DNA of 64,000 nucleotides, taken from assembly GCF_001513965.1 (NCBI RefSeq), contig NZ_KQ948019.1, positions 148,008-212,007 of the forward strand. The letters are read 5' to 3'. Shown here one piece after another: positions 19,077 through 29,909 of the stretch. Each line of letters opens with the position of its first letter. Position 1 is the first letter of the stretch. Position numbers and translations under genes: made by a program. The notes under the pieces were generated by a model that was not told the DNA's origin, made no database searches, and saw nothing but the letters and a program-made list of their open reading frames with translations. The stretch is from Streptomyces cellostaticus. Lineage in GTDB: Bacteria > Actinomycetota > Actinomycetes > Streptomycetales > Streptomycetaceae.

Positions 19077-20027
19077 ATGCTGATATCGATCGTCGCGCCC
19101 TGCTACAACGAAGAAGACGTCCTCGAACGCTTCCACGAGGAGGTCCAGAAGATCTCGGACGAACTGCTGCCGCTCGGCCACGACATGGAGTTCGTGTACG
19201 TCGACGACGGCAGCCGCGACCGCACCCTCGCCGTCCTCAGGCACCTCGCCGACCGCGACTCACGGGTGCGCTACGTCTCCTTCAGCCGCAACTTCGGCAA
19301 GGAGGCGGCCCTGCTCGCGGGCCTGCGGCACGCCTCGGGCGACTCGGTCGTCGTCATGGACGCCGACCTTCAGCACCCGCCGGAGCTGATCAAGCGGATG
19401 GTGGAGCTGCGCGACCAGGGCTACGACCAGGTCATCGCCAGGCGCACCCGCACCGGCGACCGCCTCACCCGCACCCTCACCGCCCGCCTGTACTACCGGC
19501 TCATCAACCGCTTGGTCGATGTCGAACTGGTCGACGGCGTGGGCGACTTCCGTCTGCTCTCGCGCCGCGTGGTGGACGCGATCGTGAACCTCACGGAGTA
19601 CAACCGCTTCTCCAAGGGCCTGTTCGCCTGGGTCGGCTTCCCGAGCACCACCTTCGAGTACGAGAACGCGACGCGCGAGGCCGGCCACAGCTCCTGGTCG
19701 TTCCGCAGCCTGCTCAACTACGGCCTGGACGGCCTGCTGTCCTTCAACAACCGGCCGCTGCGCGCCGCCCTCTGGCTCGGCATGGGCCTGCTGCTGTGCG
19801 CGGGGCTGTACACCGCCTGGATCGTGGGCGCCGCGCTCGTCCACGGAGTGCAGACGCCGGGGTATGTGACCATCATCACCGCTGTCACGGCCCTGGCGGG
19901 CGTCCAGATGGTCATGCTGGGAGTCATCGGGGAGTACACCGGCCGCATCTACTACGAGGTGAAGGGGCGTCCGCACTTCCTGGTGAAGGCGACCAACGTG
20001 GAACGGACGAAAGACCTTATCCCTTGA
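19077..20027 (+). CDS. GT2 polyprenyl-phosphate glycosyltransferase
   Basis: A 316-residue GtrB/DPM1-like enzyme expected to load a hexose or other sugar onto polyprenyl phosphate at the inner membrane face. The GT-A domain has IVAPCYNEED, EFVYVDDGSRDRTL, the metal-binding VVMDADLQHPPE and the GDFRLLSRR region. Two C-terminal membrane helices (about 235-255 and 265-290) anchor it. It follows the YfhO gene by 21 bp with a GGGGGG ribosome-binding site, and its TGA shares one base with the ATG of the GtrA gene. Confidence 0.93.
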   Translation: MLISIVAPCYNEEDVLERFHEEVQKISDELLPLGHDMEFVYVDDGSRDRTLAVLRHLADRDSRVRYVSFSRNFGKEAALLAGLRHASGDSVVVMDADLQHPPELIKRMVELRDQGYDQVIARRTRTGDRLTRTLTARLYYRLINRLVDVELVDGVGDFRLLSRRVVDAIVNLTEYNRFSKGLFAWVGFPSTTFEYENATREAGHSSWSFRSLLNYGLDGLLSFNNRPLRAALWLGMGLLLCAGLYTAWIVGAALVHGVQTPGYVTIITAVTALAGVQMVMLGVIGEYTGRIYYEVKGRPHFLVKATNVERTKDLIP

Positions 20028-20434
20028 TGTCGAGACAGATCGCCACCTTCGCCGTGGTCGGTGCCGTCAATACGGCGACGTACTACGGCCTCTATCTGCT
20101 GTTGCTCACCTGGCTGCCGTATCTGGGCGCACATATTCTGGCATTCCTGCTCAGCATGATCGGATCCTTCTTCCTGAATGCGCGGTTCACCTACCGGACG
20201 CGGCCGACCTGGCGGAAGTTCCTGCTGTTCCCGCTGACGAACGTCACCAATTTCCTGATCACCACCGCGGGGGTGTACGTGATCGTCGACGTCCTGCACG
20301 CGGGCAGCCGCTTCGCCCCCCTCCTCGCCTCCGCGGCGGCGATCCCGGTGACCTTCGTCCTCTCCCGCCGGATCATGCTGCCCCGCCCGGCCGGCGTGAC
20401 GGCCGACGCCCCGCAGGCCGTGACGCACCGATGA
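20027..20434 (+). CDS. GtrA-family membrane protein
   Basis: A 135-residue protein with four predicted transmembrane helices and the GtrA-family pattern (FAVVGAVNTATYYGLYLLLL, then FLLSMIGSFFLNARFTYR and FPLTNVTNFLITT). GtrA proteins are thought to flip or assist translocation of polyprenyl-phosphate-linked sugars. Its ATG overlaps the GT2 stop (TGATG), which argues for stoichiometric production with that enzyme. It ends 30 bp before the ARG-box promoter of argC. Confidence 0.92.
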   Translation: MSRQIATFAVVGAVNTATYYGLYLLLLTWLPYLGAHILAFLLSMIGSFFLNARFTYRTRPTWRKFLLFPLTNVTNFLITTAGVYVIVDVLHAGSRFAPLLASAAAIPVTFVLSRRIMLPRPAGVTADAPQAVTHR

Positions 20435-20463
20435 GCGGTGCGGGTACCGGCCCCCGCATGCGA

Positions 20464-20498
20464 TTGCATAAAAGTGCAGCGATACGTATAGTCATGCC
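20464..20498 (+). promoter_or_regulatory. argC promoter overlapped by ARG boxes
   Basis: TTGCAT (20464-20469), a 17-bp spacer and TATAGT (20487-20492) form the promoter. The -35 lies inside TGCATAAAAGTGCA (20465-20478), a 5-4-5 inverted repeat matching the ArgR half-site spacing. A weaker half (CATGCC, 20493-20498) follows about 20 bp downstream. ArgR with arginine would block polymerase here. Confidence 0.82.
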
Positions 20499-20504
20499 AT
20501 CTAG

Positions 20505-22689
<2,185 letters not shown>

Positions 22690-22693
<4 letters not shown>

Positions 22694-23598
22694 CCACGAC
22701 CCGGAAACACACGGCACTCCCCAAGGCCCAGATCCTCATCGAGGCGCTGCCCTGGCTGACCCGGCACCACGGCAAGATCGTCGTCATCAAGTTCGGCGGC
22801 AACGCCATGGTGAACGAGGAGCTGAAGGCCGCCTTCGCCCAGGACGTCGTCTTCCTGCGGCATGCCGGTCTCAGGCCGGTCGTGGTGCACGGCGGCGGCC
22901 CGCAGATCAGCGCCGCCCTCGACCGGCACGGCATCGTCAGCGAGTTCAAGGCGGGCCTGCGCGTCACCACCGAGGACGCCATGGACGTCGTACGCATGGT
23001 GCTGGCCGGACAGGTGCAGCGCGAGCTGGTCGGGCTGCTCAACCAGCACGGACCGCTCGCCGTCGGCCTCACCGGCGAGGACGCCCACACCATCACCGCC
23101 ACCAAGCACCAGCCCGAGATCGACGGCGAGCCGGTCGACATCGGGCGGGTCGGCGAGATCACCGAGATCGACACGGGCGCGATCGAGGCCCTGCTCGCCG
23201 ACGGCCGCATCCCGGTCGTCTCCTCGATCGCCCGATCCCAGGACGACGGACATGTCTACAACGTCAATGCTGATACGGCGGCTGCGGCACTCGCTGCTGC
23301 ACTGGGCGCCGAAACCCTCATGGTCCTCACGGACGTCGAGGGCCTCTACGAGGACTGGCCGAACTCCGACGAGGTGATCAGCCGCCTCACCGCATCCCAG
23401 CTGGAGAAGCTGCTGCCGGAGCTGTCCGCCGGCATGGTGCCGAAGATGGAGGGCTGTCTGCACGCCGTGCGGGGCGGCGTGCAGACAGCCCGCGTCATCG
23501 ACGGCCGGGTGCAGCACTCGATCCTGCTGGAGATCTTCACCGACGAGGGCATCGGCACCATGGTCGTGCCCGACGAAGCCGAGGGGGAGCAGTCATGA
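22690..23598 (+). CDS. argB: Acetylglutamate kinase
   Basis: ArgB phosphorylates N-acetylglutamate. This 302-residue amino-acid kinase has [21 protein letters not shown], the [17 protein letters not shown] region and the C-terminal nucleotide-binding stretch [17 protein letters not shown]. An N-terminal extension helix ([19 protein letters not shown]) is the type found in arginine-inhibited hexameric enzymes, so allosteric feedback by arginine is likely. ATGA overlaps link it to both argJ and argD. Confidence 0.97.
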
Positions 23599-24812
23599 CG
23601 GGGACCGCGACCAACGCAGAGCTGACCGGGCGCTGGCAGGGTGCGCTCATGAACAACTACGGCACTCCGCGGCTGCCGCTCGTGCGCGGTGCGGGTGCCC
23701 GGCTGTGGGACGCCGACGGCAAGGAGTACCTCGACTTCGTCGGCGGTATCGCGGTCAACGCCCTCGGCCACGCCCACCCGGCCGTCGTCCAGGCCGTCAG
23801 CGAGCAGATCGCCTCCCTCGGCCATGTCTCCAACCTGTTCATCGCCGAGCCGCCCGTCGCTCTCGCCGAACGGCTGCTCCAGCTCTTCGGCCGCGACGGC
23901 AAGGTCTACTTCTGCAACTCCGGCGCCGAGGCCAACGAGGGCGCGTTCAAGATCGGCCGGCTGACCGGCCGCACCCACATGGTCGCCACCCAGGGCGGTT
24001 TCCACGGCCGGACCATGGGCGCCCTCGCCCTCACCGGCCAGCCCGGCAAGCAGGCGCCCTTCCTGCCGCTGCCCGGCGAGGTCACCCACGTCCCGTACGG
24101 CGACGCACAGGCGCTGGCCGCAGCCGTGACGGAGGAGACGGCGCTCGTCATCATCGAGCCGATCCAGGGCGAGAACGGGGTCGTGGTGCCCCCGGCCGGC
24201 TACCTCAAGGCGGCCCGGGCGATCACCGCGGCCACGGGCGCCCTGCTGGTGCTGGACGAGGTGCAGACCGGGGTCGGCCGCACCGGGAACTGGTTCGAGT
24301 ACCAGGCCCACGAAGGCGTCCTGCCCGATGTCGTCACGCTCGCCAAGGGACTGGGCGGCGGGCTGCCGCTCGGCGCCACCGTGGCCTTCGGGCGGGCCGC
24401 CGAGCTGCTCCAGCCCGGCCAGCACGGCACGACCTTCGGCGGAAACCCGGTCGCCTGCGCGGCCGGACTCGCCGTCCTCGACACCATCGCGGACGACGGG
24501 CTGCTGGAGAACGTCAAGCGGCAGAGCGAGCGGCTGCGGGACGGAATCGAGGCGCTGAACCACCCGTTGATCGACTTTGTCCGGGGTGCGGGCCTCCTGC
24601 TGGGTATCGTGCTCACCGGGCCGCTCGCACCGCAGGTGCAGCAGGCGGCCCAGGAGGCCGGGTTCCTGGTGAACGCGCCCGCTCCCGACGTCGTACGGCT
24701 CATGCCGCCGCTCAACCTCCGCGACGACGAGGCAGGCGCCTTCCTCCAGGCGCTGCCCGGCATCCTCGCGGCAGCGAACCCAGTGAATGGGGACGGACGA
24801 TCCGGAGAATGA
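23595..24812 (+). CDS. argD: Acetylornithine aminotransferase
   Basis: A PLP enzyme converting N-acetylglutamate semialdehyde to N-acetylornithine with glutamate. Its 405 residues match class-III aminotransferases: [59 protein letters not shown] and the PLP-lysine motif [15 protein letters not shown], then [14 protein letters not shown]. The start overlaps argB by 4 bp. Its stop lies 7 nt before the argR start. Confidence 0.97.
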   Translation: MTGTATNAELTGRWQGALMNNYGTPRLPLVRGAGARLWDADGKEYLDFVGGIAVNALGHAHPAVVQAVSEQIASLGHVSNLFIAEPPVALAERLLQLFGRDGKVYFCNSGAEANEGAFKIGRLTGRTHMVATQGGFHGRTMGALALTGQPGKQAPFLPLPGEVTHVPYGDAQALAAAVTEETALVIIEPIQGENGVVVPPAGYLKAARAITAATGALLVLDEVQTGVGRTGNWFEYQAHEGVLPDVVTLAKGLGGGLPLGATVAFGRAAELLQPGQHGTTFGGNPVACAAGLAVLDTIADDGLLENVKRQSERLRDGIEALNHPLIDFVRGAGLLLGIVLTGPLAPQVQQAAQEAGFLVNAPAPDVVRLMPPLNLRDDEAGAFLQALPGILAAANPVNGDGRSGE

Positions 24813-24819
24813 GACGACG

Positions 24820-25365
24820 ATGAGCCAGGCGCAGGAACACGAGCAGGCGGCGGGCGCCGGGCCCGCCGTGCCGCAGACCCGCACCGCACGGCACGGCCGG
24901 ATCGTGGACATCCTCAACCGGCAGCCGGTGCGGTCGCAGAGCCAGCTGGCGAAGCTGCTCGCCGACGACGGGCTGAGCGTCACACAGGCGACGCTCTCCC
25001 GGGACCTCGACGAGCTGAACGCGGTGAAGATCCGCAACACCGACGGCGACCTGATCTACGCGGTGCCGAGCGAGGGCGGTTTCCGCACGCCCCGTGCTCC
25101 GCTGGGCGGGTCGGCGAAGGAGGAGCGGATGCGGCGCCTGTCCCAGGAGCTGCTGATCTCCGCGGAGGCCTCCGCCAACCTCGTGGTCCTGCGCACCCCG
25201 CCGGGTGCGGCCCAGTTCCTCGCCTCGGCCATCGACCAGGCCGAACTGCACGACATCCTGGGGACCATCGCCGGTGACGACACCCTGCTGCTGATCAGCC
25301 GGGAGCCGACCGGGGGACAGGCGCTGGCGGACCATCTGCTGCGGCTGGCGCAGAACGGGCACTGA
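24820..25365 (+). CDS. argR: Arginine repressor
   Basis: ArgR is the hexameric arginine-responsive repressor. In this 181-residue protein the N-terminal winged helix includes [22 protein letters not shown] and [18 protein letters not shown]. The C-terminal oligomerisation and arginine-binding domain has [18 protein letters not shown] and the [12 protein letters not shown] motif. Another in-frame ATG at 24787 lies inside argD; ATG 24820 (MSQAQEHE) is the more usual start. As the last gene of the operon it would repress its own transcript through the ARG box at argC and also act at argG. Confidence 0.96.
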   Translation: MSQAQEHEQAAGAGPAVPQTRTARHGRIVDILNRQPVRSQSQLAKLLADDGLSVTQATLSRDLDELNAVKIRNTDGDLIYAVPSEGGFRTPRAPLGGSAKEERMRRLSQELLISAEASANLVVLRTPPGAAQFLASAIDQAELHDILGTIAGDDTLLLISREPTGGQALADHLLRLAQNGH

Positions 25366-25405
25366 CCCGCATGCACGGCCCGGCCCGGCGGCGCAGAATG
25401 GGAAT

Positions 25406-26050
25406 GTGATCTTCCGCGTCGGGCGGGCAATCTCCTGGCGGCGGCCGACCGTATACAGAGGTGTGTCGGGTTTCCGGTCTCCTGTGGGCCGCCTCCCGGA
25501 CGAGGCACTGTTGTCCGGGCTGGCCACCGGTGATCCGGAACTCGCCGTCACCTTCGTCAGGAGGTTCCAGCACAGGGTCTTCGGGGTCGCCATGGCCGTC
25601 ACCGGGGACCCGCAGCTCGCCGAGGACATCGCCCAGCAGACATTCGAGCGTGCGTGGCGTCATGCGCAGATCTACGACTCGCGCCGCGGGTCGGTCACGA
25701 CCTGGCTCACGACCATCGCGCACAACCTCGCCATCGACGCCGTCCGCGCGCGGCGGACGGAGCCGGTGGCACCCGAGGACCTCGACGGCCTGGTCGGCGT
25801 CGTCACCGAGACCCCCGAGCAGTGGGCGCTGGCCGACGAGGCCTCCTCCCAGCTCCGGGCCGCACTGGCGCGGCTGCCGCGGGAACAGGCCCGTGCCCTG
25901 GTGATGGCCGGCATCTACGGCATGACGGCCCAGCAGGTCGCCGATTCGGAGAACATCCCGCTGGGCACCGCCAAGACGCGGATCAGGACAGCGATGGCAA
26001 AACTGCGGATGACACTCGCGTCTCCGAACCGAGGCGACCATGTCCAGTGA
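25406..26050 (+). CDS. ECF-type RNA polymerase sigma factor
   Basis: A 214-residue group-4 sigma factor. Region 2 spans about residues 45-110 (FQHRVFGVAMAVTGDPQLAED, IAQQTFERAWRHA, SVTTWLTTIAHNLAIDAVR). Region 4 lies at about 150-205 (LPREQARALVMAGIYGMTAQ, then VADSENIPLGTAKTRIRTAM). GTG 25406 gives a roughly 30-residue N-terminal leader before region 2; starts inside that leader cannot be excluded. It overlaps the next gene, a zinc-type anti-sigma factor, by 11 bp, which indicates a coupled regulatory pair. The target promoters are unknown. Confidence 0.92.
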   Translation: MIFRVGRAISWRRPTVYRGVSGFRSPVGRLPDEALLSGLATGDPELAVTFVRRFQHRVFGVAMAVTGDPQLAEDIAQQTFERAWRHAQIYDSRRGSVTTWLTTIAHNLAIDAVRARRTEPVAPEDLDGLVGVVTETPEQWALADEASSQLRAALARLPREQARALVMAGIYGMTAQQVADSENIPLGTAKTRIRTAMAKLRMTLASPNRGDHVQ

Positions 26051-26813
26051 CGTGAACTGCGAGAAGCTGCGCGAGATCGGCGCCGAGCTCGCGCTGGGCG
26101 TGCTGCCCGGACGTGAGCGCGCCGCGGCGGTCGCGCATCTGGACCGGTGCGCCGACTGCCGGGAGCACGTCGAGCAACTGACCCTCGTCGGCGACCGGTT
26201 GATCGGGCTGCTGCCGGACGGCGAGCCGCCGGTGGGGTTCGAGACCCGGGTGGCCCGCAGGCTGGCCCAGGACGCGGCGGCGCACGAGCGGCGCCCGAAC
26301 GCCCGCGCGTCCGGCCTCGCGCACCAGGGCCTGCGTGGCCGCGCCCGCCGGGCCCGGCTGCGGATCGCGGCCCTCGCCTCCGCGCTCGCGATCGCCTTCG
26401 GCTTCGCCGGCTGGGCGATCGGCACCGCCGTCCAGGAGGTCACGGCGTCGCCCCCGGCCGCCGTGGAGAGCGAGCCCATGCTGGTCGGCGACATGACCTC
26501 GGCCGGCGACGGCGGGCAGCCCGTCGGCGAGGTCTACGCCCACCCCGGCACCCCCGGCTGGGTCTTCATGGCCGTCGCTCTCGCCGGCCCCGGCACCCCG
26601 TACAGCGGCAAGGTCACCTGCCTGCTCGAACACTCCGACGGCACGACGGTGCGCGTCGGCGCCTTCCACCTGCGCGACGGACACGGCGACTGGGGCGCGT
26701 CGACCGCCGTCGATCCTGCGGCGGTCTCCGGCGCCCGCATCGTGTCCTCCGACGGCACCGTCCTCGCCAGTGCCCGTCTGCAGACGGGCCAGGTCGTGAC
26801 CCGGGTGCAGTGA
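26040..26813 (+). CDS. Zinc-finger transmembrane anti-sigma factor
   Basis: A 257-residue membrane anti-sigma factor of the RskA type. The N-terminal ZAS domain carries His33-x3-Cys37-x2-Cys40 (AHLDRCADCREHVEQL). One membrane helix lies at about 108-130. An extracytoplasmic C-terminal domain follows (about 140-257), beginning with VGDMTSAGDGGQPVGEVYAH. It would hold the upstream sigma factor inactive until a surface signal triggers proteolysis or a conformational change. The CxxC motif leaves redox sensing possible. It overlaps the sigma gene and converges on the kinase gene at 26833. Confidence 0.92.
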   Translation: MSSDVNCEKLREIGAELALGVLPGRERAAAVAHLDRCADCREHVEQLTLVGDRLIGLLPDGEPPVGFETRVARRLAQDAAAHERRPNARASGLAHQGLRGRARRARLRIAALASALAIAFGFAGWAIGTAVQEVTASPPAAVESEPMLVGDMTSAGDGGQPVGEVYAHPGTPGWVFMAVALAGPGTPYSGKVTCLLEHSDGTTVRVGAFHLRDGHGDWGASTAVDPAAVSGARIVSSDGTVLASARLQTGQVVTRVQ

Positions 26814-26832
26814 CCCCGGCACCCGGCGGGCC

Positions 26833-27720
26833 TCAGGCCCGGGAGGGCAGCGTCGCCTCCAGGGCGGCGGCCAGTTCGGCGACCGTGGGCCGGGACGATG
26901 CATCGGCCCGGAGACAGCCGTCGACGGCAGCGGCGAGTGCAGGCGGCAGCCGCCGCCGGGACGTGACGGGCGGGGCGCTCCGCTCCAGCTGCGGATACCG
27001 CTCGGCCGGGCCACCGGCACCGGCACCGTCGTCGTCCCGCCCCGTCCCGTCGCAGGGCTCGTCGTCCCCGCTCTCGGCCCCCTCGAACGGCAGGCCGCCG
27101 CAGGCGGTCTCGAACAAGGTGATGCCGATGCCCCACACGTCGGCCGCGGCCGTGAGCGGTCCGCCGCGTGCCTGCTCCGGAGCGAGATAGCAGAACGTGC
27201 CCACTCCCGCGGGCGCGGGCCCGGGCGGCCGCGCCACGCTCAGGTCCAGCACCTTCGCATGACCGCAGTCCACCACCACGTTGGACGGCTTCAGGTCCAG
27301 GTGCAGCAGGCCCTGACCGTGGAGGTAGTGGACCGCGGAACACAACTGCACCCCGAGCAGCGCCACGTCGGCGGCGGCCGGCCGGCGCCGCAGCCGGTCC
27401 AGGAGGTGGGAGAGCGTCTCACCGGTCAGGGTCTCCAGGACGACGAGCGGCTCGGGTGACTCGACGGTCTCGTAGGCACGGACCAGATGGGGATGGGTGA
27501 AGTCACGCAGCCACCGGCCCTCGCGCAGCAGTCGCTCGCGCAGCCGCTGCTCGCCCCGGCGGTCGGGGCGCACCGCCTTGATCACGCAACGGCAGGCCCG
27601 CTCCTTGCTCCAGGCGTCGTAGAGGTCGAGCCAGCCGGTGCGCGTCAGATGCGCCAGCACCTCGTAGCCCGGGAGGGGGCTCGTGCCCGGTGCGAGGGGA
27701 GGCAGGGCGGAGTCGCTCAC
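26833..27720 (-). CDS. Atypical Ser/Thr protein kinase
   Basis: A 295-residue cytoplasmic Hanks-type kinase domain with no membrane anchor or sensor. The ATP lysine (Lys48 in CRCVIKAV) and the catalytic loop HLDLKPSN (Asp142, Asn147) are present. The glycine-rich loop is degenerate (HLTRTGWLDLYDAW), HRD is HLD, and DFG is DLS (Asp159). Later motifs TFCYLAPEQA and DVWGIGITLFETACG are normal. A short acidic insert, rich in Asp and Gly, sits at about 230-250. GTG 27720 overlaps the ABC-transporter stop (GTGA), so the two genes are one transcription and translation unit. Activity may be weak or specialised; the exporter or its cargo is a possible substrate. Confidence 0.88.
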   Translation of the reverse strand: MSDSALPPLAPGTSPLPGYEVLAHLTRTGWLDLYDAWSKERACRCVIKAVRPDRRGEQRLRERLLREGRWLRDFTHPHLVRAYETVESPEPLVVLETLTGETLSHLLDRLRRRPAAADVALLGVQLCSAVHYLHGQGLLHLDLKPSNVVVDCGHAKVLDLSVARPPGPAPAGVGTFCYLAPEQARGGPLTAAADVWGIGITLFETACGGLPFEGAESGDDEPCDGTGRDDDGAGAGGPAERYPQLERSAPPVTSRRRLPPALAAAVDGCLRADASSRPTVAELAAALEATLPSRA

Positions 27721-29552
27721 GAAAGGATCTTCCCCTCCGGCGCGGACCCGGTCATGGCGTGCAGCCGGTGCAGCCGGGCGTATGTCCCGGCGCGCCGGAG
27801 CAGGTCGTCGTGGGTGCCGTCCTCCACCACCCGGCCGCCGTCGAGCACCACGATGCGCGTGGCGTCCCGGACGGTCAGCAGGTTGTGGGAGATCACGACG
27901 GTCGTCCGCCCGGCCATGAGCCGGCGCAGCGGGTCCATGATCCGCCGGCCCGACCGGACGTCGAGCCCGGTGGTCGGCTCGTCCAGCAGCAGCACCGGTG
28001 CGTCCCTGATCATCGCGCGCGCGATCGCCAGGCGCTGGCACTGCCCGCCGGAGAGGGTCCGGCCGCGCTGGCCGACCATCGTGTCGTAGCCCTCCGGGAG
28101 CGACGCGATGAACTCGTGGGCGTCCGCGGCGCGCGCCGCCGCGACGATGTCGGCCTCGGTCGCCTCCGGCCGGCCGTAGGCGATGTTCTCCCGCACGGTG
28201 CCGTGGAAGACGAGCGTCTCCTGGAGCACCACCGCGACGTTCTCCCGGACGTCCGCGAGGCGCAGGGTGCGCAGGTCGTTCCCGTCGAGGCGGATCGCTC
28301 CCCGGTCGGGGTCGTAGAAGCGCAGCTGGAGCTTCGCCACCGTCGACTTGCCGGCCCCGCTGGCCCCGACCAGCGCCAGCGTCTCGCCGGGTGCCACGTG
28401 GAAGGACACGTCCGACAGCGCCGAGGCCGAGCTGCCGGGATAGCGGAACCAGACGCCGTCGAACTCCACGTCACCCCGCGTCCGGCCGATCCGCCGGGCA
28501 CCCGGGGCCTCGGTCACCTGCGGGCGCTGGTCCAGCAACTCGATGATCCGTTCGGCCGAGGCGGACGCCGCGTAGAAGGTGGTGCCGAGCCGGGACAGGC
28601 CGCGGACCGGGCTGTAGAGCTTGCCGATCAGCGCCACGAAGACCAGCAGCCCGCCCAGGGTGAGCTGCCCCTGGGCCAGCTTCCAGGTGCCCAGGCCCAT
28701 GACCGCGAGGCCGCCGGTCACCTCGATGATCTCGACGACGGGTCCGTAGACGGCACGGATCCGCGCCGAGGCCATCGCCGCCCGGAACCGGCCGGCGCTC
28801 TCCCGCTCGAACCGGCGCTCCTCCCACCGCTGCCGGTTGTACGCCTGCACGAGGAGGACGTTGCCCAGCGACTCCTCCGCTATCGCGCTGATCGAGCCGC
28901 TGAGCCGCCTGCGCTCCCGTGACGCCTCCTTGATCAGCCGCGAGAAGTGCCGGCCGGCACCCCAGAACAGCGGCACGATGGCGAGGGCGAGCAGGGTCAG
29001 GTCCCACCGCAGGTAGAACAGCAGGCCGAGGAAGACGCCCAGCCGGATCACGTAGTAGAGGGCGTCCGCCACTCCGGAGAGCAGGAACGTCTCGACCGCG
29101 TCGACATCGCCCGTGACCCGGGAGAGCACGTCCCCGAGCCGCCGGCGTTCGAAGAAGCCGAGCGAGAGCCCCTGGACGTGCCGGAACACATCGGCGCGCA
29201 GAGACAGCAGGAAGCGTTCGCTGACCCAGGTGGACGTCACGTCGTCGGCGAACCCCAGGATGCCGGAGCACAGGACGAGCCCCAGATAGGCCGGCGCGAT
29301 CCACAGGAACGGCCGCAGATCCCGGGGCACGAGCACATCGTCCACGACGATCTTGAAGAGCCAGATCTCCGCGGCGTCGACGGCGGGACCGACCAGGCTG
29401 AAGAAGACGACGGGCACGAGCCAGCGCCGGCCGCCGCGGGTGTACGGCCAGAACCGCCGGAACACCGCGCTGGGCGCCACCGGAGGCGCAGCCGCTACCA
29501 CGGCGTCGGAGGCCTCGCCCACCGACAGCAGACGCCGCAGGACATGCGCCAT
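27717..29552 (-). CDS. ABC exporter, fused permease and ATPase
   Basis: A 611-residue half-transporter. Six membrane helices lie in about residues 45-320 (starting RRFWPYTRGGRRWLVPVVFF) and the ATPase domain in about 365-600. Walker A is GASGAGKST, the signature LSGGQCQRLAIARA, Walker B VLLLDEPTTGLD, with the H-loop VVISHN. No C39 peptidase domain is present. It probably works as a homodimer exporting a lipid, drug or peptide. Upstream on the same strand is the His/Asp-rich mini-protein; a hairpin (29579-29610) lies between them. Downstream, the kinase gene is coupled by a 4-bp overlap. Confidence 0.92.
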   Translation of the reverse strand: MAHVLRRLLSVGEASDAVVAAAPPVAPSAVFRRFWPYTRGGRRWLVPVVFFSLVGPAVDAAEIWLFKIVVDDVLVPRDLRPFLWIAPAYLGLVLCSGILGFADDVTSTWVSERFLLSLRADVFRHVQGLSLGFFERRRLGDVLSRVTGDVDAVETFLLSGVADALYYVIRLGVFLGLLFYLRWDLTLLALAIVPLFWGAGRHFSRLIKEASRERRRLSGSISAIAEESLGNVLLVQAYNRQRWEERRFERESAGRFRAAMASARIRAVYGPVVEIIEVTGGLAVMGLGTWKLAQGQLTLGGLLVFVALIGKLYSPVRGLSRLGTTFYAASASAERIIELLDQRPQVTEAPGARRIGRTRGDVEFDGVWFRYPGSSASALSDVSFHVAPGETLALVGASGAGKSTVAKLQLRFYDPDRGAIRLDGNDLRTLRLADVRENVAVVLQETLVFHGTVRENIAYGRPEATEADIVAAARAADAHEFIASLPEGYDTMVGQRGRTLSGGQCQRLAIARAMIRDAPVLLLDEPTTGLDVRSGRRIMDPLRRLMAGRTTVVISHNLLTVRDATRIVVLDGGRVVEDGTHDDLLRRAGTYARLHRLHAMTGSAPEGKILS

Positions 29553-29578
29553 GGCATGCGTTCCTCGGGGATCGGCGA

Positions 29579-29610
29579 AGCGGACCGGGTCCTCCCGTCT
29601 CCGGTCCGCT
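29579..29610 (-). terminator. Hairpin between His-rich mini-gene and ABC exporter
   Basis: Inverted repeat AGCGGACCGG (29579-29588) and CCGGTCCGCT (29601-29610) with a 12-nt loop. On the minus strand it lies 17 bp after the mini-protein stop and about 27 bp before the exporter start. It could act as a partial terminator giving more mini-gene than exporter mRNA. Confidence 0.55.
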
Positions 29611-29626
29611 CAGCCCTCGGATGAGA

Positions 29627-29800
29627 TCAGTAGCCGTTGTGGCCGTGGCGGTCGCCGTGGTCGCCGTGATCGTGGCGGTCGCCGTGGTCGTGGCGGTCAC
29701 CGTGGTCGTGACGGTGCCCGTGCCGTGAAGTGTCGCGGTTCGACGTGCTGTCGCCGTGGTCCCGGCGTTTGGCCGGCATGAGACTGCTGAAGATGGCCAT
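29627..29800 (-). CDS. His/Asp-rich repetitive mini-protein (57 aa)
   Basis: A short ORF with a strong case for being real: minus-strand AGGAGG is well placed before ATG 29800, and the product is highly patterned. Residues 1-14 (MAIFSSLMPAKRRD) lead into repeats of HDHGDR. About 12 of 57 residues are histidine and about 10 aspartate; there is no cysteine. This looks like a divalent-metal-binding (Ni, Zn, Co or Cu) peptide or an exported substrate. It is the first gene before the ABC exporter and kinase. No signal peptide is evident. No family was recognised. Confidence 0.72.
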   Translation of the reverse strand: MAIFSSLMPAKRRDHGDSTSNRDTSRHGHRHDHGDRHDHGDRHDHGDHGDRHGHNGY

Positions 29801-29909
29801 GTCGTTCCTCCTGGAACTTGCTTCACAGGGGATACGGCTCAGGGCGGGGCTTGGATGGCAATCCAAGGTAAAGATGATATTACAGGTTAAAGGTGGAAGA
29901 ATGCCCTAA
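29801..29909 (-). promoter_or_regulatory. AT-rich upstream region of the His-rich mini-gene
   Basis: The region between the apbE stop and the mini-gene start contains an unusually AT-rich patch (about 29866-29912) in a very GC-rich surrounding. It has the inverted repeat TTGGAT/ATCCAA (29851-29866) and two related words, AGGTAAAG and AGGTTAAAG. A -10-like TAATAT occurs on the minus strand. It probably holds the promoter and an operator, but no consensus could be matched with confidence. Confidence 0.45.

Noticed and set aside
16407..19244. 945-codon minus-strand open frame opposite the YfhO gene
   Set aside because: Same shadow effect; composition is Gly/Arg/Glu-rich without any motif.
16439..20434. 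1331-codon plus-strand open frame across the YfhO and GT2 genes
   Set aside because: Only its last 135 codons (the GtrA gene) are real; the rest is an Arg/Pro-rich shadow of the two upstream genes.
29627..29800. His-rich mini-protein as a lanthipeptide or other modified-peptide precursor
   Set aside because: There is no cysteine, few Ser/Thr in the repeat part, and no modification enzyme next to it. Metal binding is a simpler reading.
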